NCBI GenBank assembly: GCA_028716485.1
Contig: JAQUPS010000009.1
Span: 1-53,549 of the forward strand
Length of the DNA: 53,549 bases
Origin: Patescibacteria group bacterium
GTDB lineage: Bacteria; Patescibacteriota; Patescibacteriia; Patescibacteriales; WJLG01
Reading direction: 5' to 3'
In this document: piece by piece, positions 8,127 through 17,605 of the stretch
How the letters are laid out: the number at the start of each line of letters is the position of its first letter
How positions within the stretch are numbered: position 1 is the first letter of the stretch
Program-made: the position numbers and the translations under genes
Notes under the pieces: generated by a model
The model's database searches: none
Seen by the model: the letters and a program-made list of their open reading frames with translations, nothing else
What the model was told of the DNA's origin: nothing

Positions 8127-8151
8127 GATTTAGTCAATAAGGAGAAAAACT

Positions 8152-8976
8152 ATGATTTTCCAAGGCGAAAAAATGTTTGACGCGTCATTTGATGTTTTTG
8201 CTAATAACTATAATGACGTTCGACCTGGGTATCCTATGCCGATGTATGAGGATGTCCAAAAAATCTGTAATATTTCCAATCAATCTTCCTTGTTGGAAAT
8301 CGGCGCTGGCAGCGGAATCGCCACAGTTGAGTTGGCCAAGATGGGTTGTAAAATTGTCGGGATTGAACCGGGAGCGAATCTGGTAGCAATCGCCAAACAG
8401 CAGACAGCGCAGTACAGTAATGTCGAAATCAGGGAGGCAATGTTTGAAAATTTTGAATCGGTTGAAAAATTCGATGTTGTCTTGGCCTTAACCTCTTTCC
8501 ATTGGATTAGCGAATACATGAAGTATAAGAAGGTTTTTGAGTCCATGAATGACGGCGGCAGCTTTGTTCTTGTTTGGAATAGTTTTTTCCAATCAAATTC
8601 TCCTGTTGCCCAAGAGGTGAATGCGGTTTACAAGGAAGTTCTTCCAGATGTCTATCCTTCGAGCGGCAAAGATGTAAATGCTTCGGTGCTGAGTAAATTG
8701 AATGGACGTGAAAAAGAAATTCACGACAGTGATTTATTCTACATTCATTTTTTGCGGAAGTATGTCACCCTCTGCAATTATGATGCCGAAACATACCCCA
8801 AGCTGCTTAATACTTTCCCAAAAATTATTAAGACGGATGAGAGGCGGCGGAAAGAATTTCTCTCAAGAATCGGCGAAGTTGTTAAGAAGTATGGAAAGAT
8901 ACCAATCCCGCTCCTGACAACTTTGATTATTTGCAAGAAAAAAGGCTTCTTTTTGAAATCAATCGGTGAACTATAG
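8152..8976 (+). CDS. Class I SAM-dependent methyltransferase
   Basis: 274 residues. Motif I is LLEIGAGSGIATVELA (about 44-59), followed by the acidic strand end IVGIEPG and the post-motif FDVVLALTSFHWI, all typical of the Methyltransf_11/25 group. The start is fixed by AAGGAG about 8 nt before the ATG. Substrate unknown; small-molecule methyltransferases of this length are common. It stands alone between two terminators, and its GC is between that of the AT-rich island and the rest of the window. Confidence 0.8.
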   Translation: MIFQGEKMFDASFDVFANNYNDVRPGYPMPMYEDVQKICNISNQSSLLEIGAGSGIATVELAKMGCKIVGIEPGANLVAIAKQQTAQYSNVEIREAMFENFESVEKFDVVLALTSFHWISEYMKYKKVFESMNDGGSFVLVWNSFFQSNSPVAQEVNAVYKEVLPDVYPSSGKDVNASVLSKLNGREKEIHDSDLFYIHFLRKYVTLCNYDAETYPKLLNTFPKIIKTDERRRKEFLSRIGEVVKKYGKIPIPLLTTLIICKKKGFFLKSIGEL

Positions 8977-9000
8977 CAAGCGATGGCGGTATGTATAACA

Positions 9001-9026
9001 AAACTGGACTTTTAGGCCGGTTTTTT
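9001..9026 (+). terminator. Rho-independent terminator after the methyltransferase
   Basis: AAACTGG pairs with CCGGTTT (one T-G wobble), followed by TTTTTT that merges into the -35 box of the guaB promoter. Confidence 0.65.
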
Positions 9027-9053
9027 GACTTTTTCAGGATATTATCATATATT
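9025..9053 (+). promoter_or_regulatory. guaB promoter
   Basis: TTGACT (9025-9030), 17-nt spacer, TATATT (9048-9053). The start point would be near 9060, giving a leader of about 50 nt to the ATG at 9112 and excluding upstream in-frame starts. Confidence 0.7.
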
Positions 9054-9111
9054 AAAGGGCTTGTGTTCTTTGACAATGAAATTAAACAATAACCTTTCAA
9101 AGGAGGATCAG

Positions 9112-10719
9112 ATGGTTGAGAAATTAGCGGGTAAGTTCAATCGAATGATTGAGATGCTTAGATCGATGATGGAATTTGTCGAACTTTCCGACGACGGGAT
9201 TAAGACCAAAATCAAGCGGAAGTGCGACAAATTTTTCCGCAAGATGACGTTCAAGGGCGAAGCGCTCGCTTATAACGATGTTCGGCTGCGGACTTGTCAT
9301 TCGGAGATTCTGCCCGGCGATGTCAGCTTAAAGATGAGGTTTTCGCGGAATGTAACGCTGAACATCCCGATCGTCAGTTCGCCGATGCGCGACGTAACCG
9401 AGTCGGCGATGGCGATTGCCATGGCTAAGCTCGGCGGGCTGGGAATCATCCATAAGAATCTATCGCCGGAAGATCAGGCCGCGGAAGTGAGGAAAGTTAA
9501 ACGCTGTTTAAGCGCTTTTCTTACCGAACCTGTTTGCATCCGTCCGGACGATACCGTGGAAAAAGTTTTAAAAATGAGAGAGAAAGAAAATCTCAAATTT
9601 TGGAGCTTTCCGGTAATTGATGAATCGGGAAAACTAATCGGCGTGGCTACCCGCAAGTATTTTGATTTTTGCCAGAACAATCAGCAAAGCATCGGAAAAA
9701 TAATTTCGCCGGAAGTGGTTTCCGCTCCGGAAGGAATTAAAATTGCCGAAGCTTATAAGATTATGATGGACAGAGGCATCAGGATACTTCCGGTTTTAAG
9801 CGGCACAGGAGAGCTTAAGGGAACTTACACCTTGGCCGACGTCAAGCGGATCATCCAGAATGATAAAGCTGATTACAATGTCGGCTCGGATGGCAGTTTA
9901 TTTGTCGGGGCCGCAATAAATGCCGGTATGAGCGATTTGGAAATCCGTCTGAGCCTTTTGCACCAAGCCAAAGTCGACGTCGTCGTTATTGACAGCGCGC
10001 ACGGCTGGTCGGAAGGCATCATCAAAGCTTTGAAATATTGCAAGAAGACTTACCCGAAGATCGATGCGGTCGCCGGAAATATTTCCGAAGCTGGCGCGGC
10101 AATCGATCTGGTCAGAGCCGGAGCGGATGGCATCAGGATCGGCCAGGGGCCGGGATCGATTTGCACGACGCGGATGATTGCCGGCATTGGCACGCCGCAA
10201 GTTACCGCTGTTTACAGTTGCGCCAAAGCATTGCGTGATGCGGATGTTCCTTCTTGCGCTGATGGCGGAATTGAATTGTCCGGCGATATCACTATCGCTT
10301 TGGCTGCCGGAGCCGCTAATGTGATGCTGGGCAAACTTTTGGCCGGCACTACGGAAAGTCCGGGCGAGATTATCCGATCGCCGGAGGGCGCGGCCTATAA
10401 GAATTATCGCGGCGAGGGATCGCTTGGCGCGATGATCGAGAACCGGGCCTGCCGCGAAAGGTATGGCCAGGCAGATAACGCCAAAGATAAATTAGTCCCC
10501 GAAGGAGTAGAAAGCACAGTTGATTATAAAGGCGATGTCGGAGTGATTATTTATCAATTGCTCGGCGGACTAAGGTCGGGAATGGGCTATCTGGGAGCGA
10601 AGGATATTCCGACGCTTCAGGAAAAAGCTGATTTTTATCAAATGTCATCGGCCGGCCTAAAGGAATCTCATCCGCACGGTCTGCAAACCATCAAGAAAGC
10701 GCCAAACTATAATATCTGA
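9112..10719 (+). CDS. guaB: Inosine-5'-monophosphate dehydrogenase
   Basis: Oxidises IMP to XMP with NAD, the first step to GMP. The start is set by AAAGGAGG at 9099-9106. The 535-residue product carries a charged ~60-residue N-terminal extension, the barrel start [11 protein letters not shown], then two CBS domains (from about 135 to 250), the NAD/IMP barrel with DSAHG and AVAGN, and the catalytic loop GPGSICTTR with C351. The active-site flap RGEGSLGAM and the downstream ARG-type YKGDVG segment are present. Family length is about 490, so the N-terminal extension is unusual. The purA-like gene starts 14 nt after its stop, forming a purine interconversion pair. Confidence 0.93.
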   Translation: MVEKLAGKFNRMIEMLRSMMEFVELSDDGIKTKIKRKCDKFFRKMTFKGEALAYNDVRLRTCHSEILPGDVSLKMRFSRNVTLNIPIVSSPMRDVTESAMAIAMAKLGGLGIIHKNLSPEDQAAEVRKVKRCLSAFLTEPVCIRPDDTVEKVLKMREKENLKFWSFPVIDESGKLIGVATRKYFDFCQNNQQSIGKIISPEVVSAPEGIKIAEAYKIMMDRGIRILPVLSGTGELKGTYTLADVKRIIQNDKADYNVGSDGSLFVGAAINAGMSDLEIRLSLLHQAKVDVVVIDSAHGWSEGIIKALKYCKKTYPKIDAVAGNISEAGAAIDLVRAGADGIRIGQGPGSICTTRMIAGIGTPQVTAVYSCAKALRDADVPSCADGGIELSGDITIALAAGAANVMLGKLLAGTTESPGEIIRSPEGAAYKNYRGEGSLGAMIENRACRERYGQADNAKDKLVPEGVESTVDYKGDVGVIIYQLLGGLRSGMGYLGAKDIPTLQEKADFYQMSSAGLKESHPHGLQTIKKAPNYNI

Positions 10720-10733
10720 AGAAAGGGTTGCCT

Positions 10734-12269
10734 ATGAACAAGAACGGATTTTTGACCGAGAGGATTGCTAAGCTGACTAAAAATGTCAAAACTATGGCTG
10801 TCACTTGCCTGCAATGGGGAGATACGGGCAAAGGTAAAATTGTCGATTTATTTTCCGGCTGGGCGGACATTATTGTCCGCGGCACCGGCGGCGCCAATGC
10901 CGGACATACTATTGTCTTGGGATTGAAAAAGTTTATTTTTCATCTCATCCCATCGGGAATCCACTTTGACAAGGATGGCAAAGTTAATGCGATGGGCAGG
11001 GGAATGGCGATTGATCCGGAAATCTTCGTCAGCGAATTATCCTTGCTCGACAAGCAGAAGATCAGTTATGACAATCTGATTGTCGCCGGAAATGCCAATC
11101 TGACTTTGCCAGTCCATATTTTATTGGATTTGGCGAATGAAGGCGGCGGCAGTAAGGGAAAGATTGGCACGACGGGCAGGGGAATCGGCCCGACCTATGT
11201 TGATTTTTACGGACGGCGCGGGCTGACCATCAATGATTTGCTCAATAAGGATGTTTTTGCGATTAAGTTGAAACGCAATCTGGATTATAATCTGCGCGTC
11301 TTGCGCGGCTATGATCCGGTTATGCTGAAAGAGTTGCTGTTTAGCGAGCGGCTGAGCAAAGGAATTTATTATGATTCCCAAAATATCCTTAACATCGAGG
11401 CTATCGTCAGCAAGTATGTCGATGAGTATGGCAAAAGGCTGGGCGGATTGATTAGGGATGTGGATGCCTACATCATAAAAAATGCGGGCAAGAAAAAGAT
11501 CCTTTGCGAAGGCGCGCAAGGCCATAATTTGAGCATCCTGCACGGATCATATCCTTTTGTCACGCCTTCCGATTGCTCGCTGGACGGTTTGCTGGCCGGT
11601 TGCGGCTTGAACCGTTCATACCTTGACCTGGCTTTAGGAATCATAAAAGGTTTCTATATGACCAGAGTCGGCGATGGGCCGTTTCCGACCGAGTTAGGCG
11701 GAAAACTATCGGACGATTGGTGCGGCGGACGGAGCTCGGAAGGGAAAGTTGACCGCGCCAAGGAATTGGAAAAATATCCCGATGTTTCTGTCGATGATGA
11801 GGATGAATTTCGCCAGGGTATGGCTTTGCGCCGCGCGGGCGACGAATACGGCGCGACGACCGGGCGGCCGAGAAGAGTCGGCTGGCTGGATCTGCCGCTG
11901 TTGAAGTCCGCTCTGCGCTGGGCGACTAAGGATGCAGCGCTTACCAAGCTGGACGTGCTCAATGATGTAGAGGAAATCAAAATCTGTTATGCCTATGATT
12001 ATCAAGGCTCGGACTATCGCTATGGCGACAAGATCATCAGACGCGGCGACCATCTTTACGAGGCGATTCCCGCGGCTGAAGTCCTGCAATATTGCCAGCC
12101 GATCTACAATTCTTTTCCAGGCTGGCAGGGTAGCTTGGCGGGGGTTACTGATTATGACGGATTGCCCCGGCAACTAAGGGAGATTGTCGAATACGTCAGA
12201 AATCAAACCGACATCTTGCCGCGGATCATTTCCACTGGCGCTGATCGGGAAGAAACTATCTTTGTTTAA
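10734..12269 (+). CDS. purA: Adenylosuccinate synthetase, divergent
   Basis: Joins IMP and aspartate with GTP to adenylosuccinate. The ATG at 10734 follows GAAAGGG. The 511-residue product is longer than the usual ~430. Retained: the P-loop-like QWGDTGKGKIVD with the catalytic Asp, NAGHT, IGTTGRGIGP, EGAQG, EYGATTGRPRRVGW, TKLDVLND and the C-terminal ADREETI. Odd: the near-invariant Glu of GDEGKGK is Thr, TTAGG is replaced by CSLDG, and ~50 extra residues (SDDWCGGRSSEGK..) precede the GATTGR motif. Coupled to guaB. It is a true PurA relative, but substrate range could be altered. Confidence 0.88.
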   Translation: MNKNGFLTERIAKLTKNVKTMAVTCLQWGDTGKGKIVDLFSGWADIIVRGTGGANAGHTIVLGLKKFIFHLIPSGIHFDKDGKVNAMGRGMAIDPEIFVSELSLLDKQKISYDNLIVAGNANLTLPVHILLDLANEGGGSKGKIGTTGRGIGPTYVDFYGRRGLTINDLLNKDVFAIKLKRNLDYNLRVLRGYDPVMLKELLFSERLSKGIYYDSQNILNIEAIVSKYVDEYGKRLGGLIRDVDAYIIKNAGKKKILCEGAQGHNLSILHGSYPFVTPSDCSLDGLLAGCGLNRSYLDLALGIIKGFYMTRVGDGPFPTELGGKLSDDWCGGRSSEGKVDRAKELEKYPDVSVDDEDEFRQGMALRRAGDEYGATTGRPRRVGWLDLPLLKSALRWATKDAALTKLDVLNDVEEIKICYAYDYQGSDYRYGDKIIRRGDHLYEAIPAAEVLQYCQPIYNSFPGWQGSLAGVTDYDGLPRQLREIVEYVRNQTDILPRIISTGADREETIFV

Positions 12270-12290
12270 TTTCATTTATTTTCAAAATAA

Positions 12291-12316
12291 GCCGCTGAAA
12301 GAATCAGCGGCTTTTT
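12291..12316 (+). terminator. Rho-independent terminator after purA
   Basis: GCCGCTGA pairs with TCAGCGGC around AAGAA, followed by TTTTT. Confidence 0.9.
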
Positions 12317-12384
12317 AATTTACCGGCGAAGCGAACAATGGTATAATACGGATAGCGATTTATATTAAGCTAATTATTCATTAT

Positions 12385-13302
12385 ATGGCGAACAATTTGA
12401 AATATTCCGACGAAGAATTGATGAAAGTTTTGGAGATTGACGATAAAACATTAAATCGTTTTAAGGAAATCAGGGAGGCGACAATTGCCGAGGCTAAGAT
12501 GCGCGGCGAGAAGCGGACGGGCGAAATAAAAGTTTTGGGAATTTCCGGCTCGGCTCGCGATAAGAATGATATGGCGCAGGAGGATTCCAACACGGCTGAA
12601 CTGCTGAAACAAAGTTTGAAAGTCTGCGAGGACTTGGGCGCCAAGACCGAATTTATTTCTTTGCGCGAATATAATATCAAATATTGCAAGGCTTGTTATT
12701 CCACCGCCAACACCCAATGCCATTTTTACTGCTCCTGTTATCCGCGCGGCACGGAGCGGGAAGATGATATGAGCAAGATTATTTATGACAAGATTTTGGA
12801 CGCGGATGTGATCATTTTCGCCACGCCGGTGAATAATTTTAAAATTTCCACTTTGATGGCGGCGTTTCTTGACCGCTGTATTAGCCTGGACGGCAGTCTG
12901 CCGCCGGCCAATCCGGATTCGCCTAAAGATCGGGAACTAAATATCAAGCATACGAAATTCGTCCAAATGAACGTTGATTATGATGTGCCGGGCAGCGGAT
13001 TTTTGCGCCGTTTTTCCGGAAAAATCGGAGGGATAATTACCGCCGGGCACGAAGAGGGAACTTCGATGGCGATCAGCTGCCTGCTAATGACCTTGAGTCA
13101 TTTTGGCATGTTATTTCCGCCATTCTCCAATATGTACGCGATGTCTTCGGTTTGCAATCCCACTTATGCCGATAAAAAAATCGTCACGGGCAATTGTTTT
13201 AGCAAGGAAATCTATTCTCTCTCTTACAATGTCGTGCTGGCGGCAAAGTTAGCGCGGCAGGGGAGCGCGATGGATTGGAAAAGTGATATCAGCATTAATT
13301 AA
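12385..13302 (+). CDS. NADPH-dependent FMN reductase/flavodoxin-like protein
   Basis: 305 residues. The flavodoxin-like fold begins at KVLGISGSARDKN (about 52), the FMN phosphate loop, and continues with DADVIIFATPVNNFKIS and FSGKIGGIITAGHEEG. A cysteine-rich stretch KYCKACYSTANTQCHFYCSCYP (about 94-115) is inserted after the first beta-alpha unit, as in iron-sulfur flavoproteins. The N-terminal ~45 residues form a charged helix. A TATAAT at 12342-12347 gives a plausible promoter. The Cys-rich DUF2769 gene follows after 17 nt, suggesting a redox pair. Electron donor and acceptor unknown. Confidence 0.8.
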   Translation: MANNLKYSDEELMKVLEIDDKTLNRFKEIREATIAEAKMRGEKRTGEIKVLGISGSARDKNDMAQEDSNTAELLKQSLKVCEDLGAKTEFISLREYNIKYCKACYSTANTQCHFYCSCYPRGTEREDDMSKIIYDKILDADVIIFATPVNNFKISTLMAAFLDRCISLDGSLPPANPDSPKDRELNIKHTKFVQMNVDYDVPGSGFLRRFSGKIGGIITAGHEEGTSMAISCLLMTLSHFGMLFPPFSNMYAMSSVCNPTYADKKIVTGNCFSKEIYSLSYNVVLAAKLARQGSAMDWKSDISIN

Positions 13303-13319
13303 TTTAAAGCGAACTATTT

Positions 13320-13538
13320 ATGCCAAATGTCGCCAACACGCCGGAAAATTTCAAGAAATGCATCTGTGTCGGCTGCCCGACCTATCAGGCTGCTGAGTGC
13401 CTCAAAAGCAGCGGGGAAAAATTATTCTGCGCCAAAGGAAAAAGCGAATGCGAAATTGCGTCGCATGGCTGTATCTGCGCCGCTTGTCCGGTCTGGACGG
13501 GAAACGGTTTGAATGCTTATTATTATTGTAAAATGTAA
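13320..13538 (+). CDS. DUF2769-like cysteine-rich small protein
   Basis: 72 residues with cysteines arranged as CxCxxCP, a central CAKGKSEC, CxCxxCP and YYC. This matches the DUF2769 pattern of small proteins seen in anaerobes and archaea. It probably binds metal or an iron-sulfur centre. Placed 17 nt after the FMN-reductase-like gene and before a terminator, it is likely co-transcribed. Function unknown. Confidence 0.75.
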   Translation: MPNVANTPENFKKCICVGCPTYQAAECLKSSGEKLFCAKGKSECEIASHGCICAACPVWTGNGLNAYYYCKM

Positions 13539-13561
13539 AGAATAATTCCATATAAAAATAG

Positions 13562-13589
13562 CCACCGACTTAATCGCCGGCGGTTTTTT
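13562..13589 (+). terminator. Terminator of the FMN-reductase/DUF2769 unit
   Basis: CCACCG pairs with CGGCGG (one mismatch) followed by TTTTTTG. Confidence 0.65.
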
Positions 13590-13612
13590 GTTTTATGGCC
13601 GGTTGTCGCGGC

Positions 13613-13646
13613 AATAAAAAAAGCGCGGATTTTGATTCCGCGCTTT
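13613..13646 (-). terminator. Terminator of the sugar isomerase-like gene
   Basis: On the minus strand AAAGCGCGGA pairs with TCCGCGCTTT (10 bp) and is followed by a run of T. It lies about 25 nt beyond the stop of the minus-strand gene, convergent with the previous terminator. Confidence 0.85.
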
Positions 13647-13670
13647 GGCAAAATATCGTTTTTCTCGGTA

Positions 13671-15239
13671 TTAAGCGGATAAGATGCGAGCTGGCAATCC
13701 CAGCAACTCGGCCGCCGCCAGCATTTCCGGAACGATATACTCGTTCGTATGCTGGCCGTGATTGGGCGTCCAAGCCAGGGTGGCGGCTTCAGTCGCCGTC
13801 ATCTGGTCATCGCCCGCGCCGACGTTTTCGCCGTGGATTTTAACTATGCCCATTGGCCAGCGGTCAAGCAGGCCATAGTGCCGGTTTCTCTCTTCCCAGC
13901 TCAACGGCAGGATATCCATTCCCGCGACAGTAAGCTGATAGGTGCTGCCAGTGCCGTGAAAGCGCGCCAGGGTGGTATTGTTAACCGGCTGCATATTTCC
14001 CAAAATGGCTCCGCCGCCGTTGAGGAAATAAACCTCGCGGTTTTGCGAGACAACCGAGATATCACTGTAGTCTCCCGGCTTATCTGTCATAAAATCCAGA
14101 CTCAACGCGCCGGAATTAAGCAGAACCAAAGTATCATTTTCGGCGTTGTAGTGGCGGATGTCATGAAAACCGACCGGTTTCCACATCCCGATTTTTACAT
14201 AGAGAATCGCCTGCATTAGCATGGAAGTGAAAAGAGCTTCACAATCGGCTTCGGTGACGTCGATCACCGGCCGATTTTTTTCCGGACTGATAGTACTCAT
14301 CATCAGGCTGTCAGCCAAATCTGTGGCCACGATGCCGATGTGCTCCATCTGCCCTTGGGTTCCCATTCCGGCCGCGCCCGATTTGAACAAGTCCAGTTTG
14401 TAAAGATACATCCGAAGCGCCAGGTCGATTTCATGGCGGGAAAGGCCATTGAGTCGGTACTCGAATTTAAGCCCCCGCTCTTTCAGCTTGCGATAAGCGG
14501 CATTTACTCGTTTGGCGGCTATGCCATTTATGCCTCGGAAAAACTCGTTGGAACCGATATAAATCGGCGTCAGTCCGAGCTTGCTAAAAAGGTAATAATG
14601 AGGCCAGCCCTGCGCCATGGTCATCGAATTAACGCTAAGCAACGGAACCGGACTGCCGGATTCCCGGAGCAATTTGATGGCGTCGGAAGCTGTTCGCCGA
14701 TGCTCGTCCTTTACTTCAACTTCCCCTCTGGGTTCAAGTTGTTTGTACTGACCCAGGAAGGTTTGGCCAAGCTGGCGGCTAAGCTTATTCCAGCCTGAGT
14801 CGCTCGGGTCGATGACGGCCAGACAAGTATAAGGCATCTTCATGATTTCCAATTTAAGCACGGCGGCTCGGGCGCCGACATAGCCGGGCGCTTTTTCTTT
14901 CATATTGCAGATTAAAATGATCTGCAACTCGCCCTTTTGGACGCGCTCCTGAATCATCGCGAAAATAACGCCGCTGTGTTCCGGCCAGGCCCAGCCGGTG
15001 AGAACGCAGACCAGGCAATCGTTCGGTTTGCTTTGCGCCAGCAGTTCCAGGCCGACTTGTCTGGACATCGCCCAGGAGTCAATCGCGACTTTTTGGTCAT
15101 GAAGCCAGACAGGTTCTCGGCCTTCTTTTCGCAAGGCCGCTTCCACTCTCGGCATTATCTTCTGGTGGTCTTCCATCCAAAAGGCGTTAGCCGTGGGCCG
15201 GCCGTCGCCCGGGGTGATTAAAAAAGCCTTCCTTTCCAT
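13671..15239 (-). CDS. L-fucose/L-arabinose isomerase-like protein
   Basis: 522 residues, preceded by AAAGGAGACGATA. The N-terminal domain (LITPGDGRPTANAFWMEDHQKIMPRVEAAL) and general plan resemble the FucI/AraA sugar isomerases. The likely metal ligands are a Glu and an Asp in the DVTEADCEALFTSM segment (about 327-340) and a C-terminal His in PNHGQHTNEYI (about 493). These enzymes convert aldoses to ketoses with Mn2+. Similarity to characterised members is distant, so the substrate is open. The gene is transcribed away from typA and is alone in its unit. GC is high compared with the AT-rich island. Confidence 0.6.
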   Translation of the reverse strand: MERKAFLITPGDGRPTANAFWMEDHQKIMPRVEAALRKEGREPVWLHDQKVAIDSWAMSRQVGLELLAQSKPNDCLVCVLTGWAWPEHSGVIFAMIQERVQKGELQIILICNMKEKAPGYVGARAAVLKLEIMKMPYTCLAVIDPSDSGWNKLSRQLGQTFLGQYKQLEPRGEVEVKDEHRRTASDAIKLLRESGSPVPLLSVNSMTMAQGWPHYYLFSKLGLTPIYIGSNEFFRGINGIAAKRVNAAYRKLKERGLKFEYRLNGLSRHEIDLALRMYLYKLDLFKSGAAGMGTQGQMEHIGIVATDLADSLMMSTISPEKNRPVIDVTEADCEALFTSMLMQAILYVKIGMWKPVGFHDIRHYNAENDTLVLLNSGALSLDFMTDKPGDYSDISVVSQNREVYFLNGGGAILGNMQPVNNTTLARFHGTGSTYQLTVAGMDILPLSWEERNRHYGLLDRWPMGIVKIHGENVGAGDDQMTATEAATLAWTPNHGQHTNEYIVPEMLAAAELLGLPARILSA

Positions 15240-15537
15240 TATCGTCTCCTTTCAATTGAGCTTGGGTATATTTTTTTACGGTAACTTCAAGTCAGGCAAG
15301 ATGCTTGCCACCTAATTTTTCTCGTTCATAGGCGGTTTATCCTTTCCTTGTTTCAAAATGGAATTATCCGAACAAAACCGACAAATCATTGGGCAAAAAG
15401 TTGTCAAAGAACTGACAGAAAACATTATCAAGCTTGCTTGTTTTTGTCAAGAATTTTTTTATATAAAGGGGAAATAGAAATGTCCTACTTTGGGCGATTT
15501 AGTAATGGCCTTAATTCGGAAGATGGCAGTTTTTTTC

Positions 15538-15566
15538 TTGACATTTTTAGAAATTTTGCTTATTAT
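15538..15566 (+). promoter_or_regulatory. typA promoter
   Basis: TTGACA (15538-15543), 17-nt spacer, TATTAT (15561-15566). The transcript would start near 15573 with a leader of about 180 nt that includes the nested hairpin at 15662-15734. The remaining sequence between 15240 and 15537 holds no convincing gene; on the minus strand a TTGACA at about 15454 with a GATAAT 15 nt on may serve the isomerase-like gene. Confidence 0.75.
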
Positions 15567-15661
15567 AGGATAAGCAAACGATCCCGCTTATATTTAAGCG
15601 TTTTCTGCTTTATCAAGGCAGATTTTTATTTAAGGGTTATCTATTATATTTCGGCATAAGC

Positions 15662-15734
15662 TAATGCTAATTTAGCGAATGACGCGAATTAACGAATATT
15701 CGCGGCATTCGTATCCATTCGCGGATTAGCATTA
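15662..15734 (+). repeat. Nested inverted repeat in the typA leader
   Basis: Three concentric arm pairs: TAATGCTAAT (15662) with ATTAGCATTA (15725), GCGAATG (15675) with CATTCGC (15716), and GCGAAT (15684) with ATTCGC (15698). The same CGAAT words and concentric design occur in other intergenic elements of this window that sit just before start codons. Confidence 0.7.
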
Positions 15735-15750
15735 AAATATCCACTTATCT

Positions 15751-17544
15751 ATGGACATACGCAACATCGCTATAATCGCGCACGTCGATCATGGCAAAAC
15801 AACTTTAACCGACGCGCTGATGCGCCAAACCGGCATGGCCGAGGAAGGCGTCAGCATGGACTCAAACGCCCTGGAACAGGAGCGCGGCATTACTATTTAT
15901 TCCAAAAATACCTCGGTAATTTATAAAGGCACGAAGATTAATATTGTCGATACGCCCGGCCACGCAGATTTCGGTTCGGAAGTCGAGCGCGTTTTGCGTT
16001 CCATCGATTCGGTTCTGCTCGTCGTGGACGCGCAGGAAGGTCCGATGCCGCAGACCAAATTCGTTTTGAAAAAAGCTTTGGAATTGGGTTTGAAGCCGAT
16101 TGTCGTCATCAATAAAATCGACAAGCCGGCCGCCCGCGTGGAAACCGTGGAAGAAATGATCTTTGAATTATTTTTGGATTTGGGCGCTAATGACGAGCAG
16201 CTGGATTTTCCGGTTGTCTATGCCGCCGCCCGCGCCGGTGTCGCCAAATTGAAAATGGAAGACGAAGCCAAAGATTTGACGCCGATTCTGGATATGATTT
16301 TGGAAAAAGTTCCGGCCGCTTCATCGGTTGAAGCTTCGGCAAAACCTTTCCGCTTGCAGCCGTTCAATCTGGCTTATGATAATTTTATCGGCCGTCTGGC
16401 GATTTGCCGCATTTACGAAGGCACGATCAAATCAACCGATAATGTGATCATCAAAAAACCGACCGGCGAAATCCGCAACGGAAAAATCACCAAACTTTTT
16501 ACTTTCAAAGGCTTGAAGCGGGAAGAAGAAGCGCAAGCTGAAGCCGGGGATATTATTATGGTCGCCGGGTTGCCGGATATTTATATCGGCGAAACAATCT
16601 GCCAGAATGACACGCAAGAACCTTTGCCGGCTATTGACATCGACGAGCCGACTATTTCTTTGAATTTTCTAGTCAATAATTCGCCGTTTGCCGGGCGCGA
16701 AGGAAAATATGTAACCAATCGCCAGATTAAAGAGCGATTGGAAAAAGAATTGGAAGTCAACGTCGGTTTGAAAGTCGATTTTTCCGTCGCCGATTATTGC
16801 AAAGTTTACGGTCGCGGCGAAATGCACATTGCCATCCTTTTGGAAATTATGCGCCGCGAAGGTTTTGAATTGCAAGTTTCTCAACCGACCGTAATTTACA
16901 AACAGGTTGATGGCCAGACCCTTGAGCCTTTCGAAGAAGCGGTAATCGACGTGCCGGATAATATGACCGGCGTGGTAATCGAGAAAATGTCCAAGCGCAA
17001 GGGGCGGATGACGGAAATGAAACCGGAATTCGGCCAGACGAGAATTGTTTTTGAAATTCCCACCCGCGGGCTTTTGGGCTATCGCGGCGAGTTTATAATG
17101 GATACGCGAGGCGAGGGGATTCTTTGCGCGCGTTTCATCGGCTTCAAACCGTTCGCCGGCGTTATCGAAAAACATGATCTGGGCTCGATGCTTTCGGCCG
17201 AACAGGGGAAAGCCTTGGCTTTTTCGCTCTGGAATCTGCAAGAGCGCGGCGCTTTGTATATCGGCCCTAATACCGAAGTTTACGAAGGAATGGTGATTGG
17301 TAATGTGGCCAAAGGCAATGATTTGACGGTTAATCCGATCAAGGGCAAACGGCTTTCCAATATGAGAGCTTCTGGTTCTGATGAAGCGATTTTATTGACT
17401 CCGCCTTTGCCGGTAACGCTGGAACGCGGCTTGGAAATCATGAAAGAAGACGAATACTTGGAAATCACCCCGCACAATATCCGCCTGCGCAAAAAATATT
17501 TGACCGAAATGGACCGGATCAGAGCGGAGAGGAAGAAATTGTAA
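15751..17544 (+). CDS. typA: Ribosome-associated GTPase TypA/BipA
   Basis: 597 residues, normal for the family. G1 [11 protein letters not shown]2 region RGITI, G3 DTPGH and G4 NKID are present, followed by EF-G-like domains II, III and V and the TypA-specific C-terminal domain ([20 protein letters not shown]). It binds the 70S ribosome and aids assembly and translation under cold or stress. The start at the first ATG after the hairpin leader has no strong Shine-Dalgarno sequence. Confidence 0.95.
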   Translation: MDIRNIAIIAHVDHGKTTLTDALMRQTGMAEEGVSMDSNALEQERGITIYSKNTSVIYKGTKINIVDTPGHADFGSEVERVLRSIDSVLLVVDAQEGPMPQTKFVLKKALELGLKPIVVINKIDKPAARVETVEEMIFELFLDLGANDEQLDFPVVYAAARAGVAKLKMEDEAKDLTPILDMILEKVPAASSVEASAKPFRLQPFNLAYDNFIGRLAICRIYEGTIKSTDNVIIKKPTGEIRNGKITKLFTFKGLKREEEAQAEAGDIIMVAGLPDIYIGETICQNDTQEPLPAIDIDEPTISLNFLVNNSPFAGREGKYVTNRQIKERLEKELEVNVGLKVDFSVADYCKVYGRGEMHIAILLEIMRREGFELQVSQPTVIYKQVDGQTLEPFEEAVIDVPDNMTGVVIEKMSKRKGRMTEMKPEFGQTRIVFEIPTRGLLGYRGEFIMDTRGEGILCARFIGFKPFAGVIEKHDLGSMLSAEQGKALAFSLWNLQERGALYIGPNTEVYEGMVIGNVAKGNDLTVNPIKGKRLSNMRASGSDEAILLTPPLPVTLERGLEIMKEDEYLEITPHNIRLRKKYLTEMDRIRAERKKL

Positions 17545-17605
17545 ATTTGATATTTGATATTAGAGATTAGGGTTTGCGATTAACCATTTTTTAAAAGGAG
17601 GGTTT

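Noticed and set aside
7936-8133. 65-codon open frame after the small membrane protein
   Set aside because: It has no ribosome site, low-complexity protein without family features, and its end is the terminator stem.
10734-12269. PurZ-type 2-aminoadenine enzyme of phages
   Set aside because: The catalytic Asp and most IMP contacts of PurA are retained, and there are no phage genes or other Z-genome genes nearby.
15348-15659. 103-codon frame upstream of typA
   Set aside because: It contains the typA promoter, has no ribosome site and no homology-like features.
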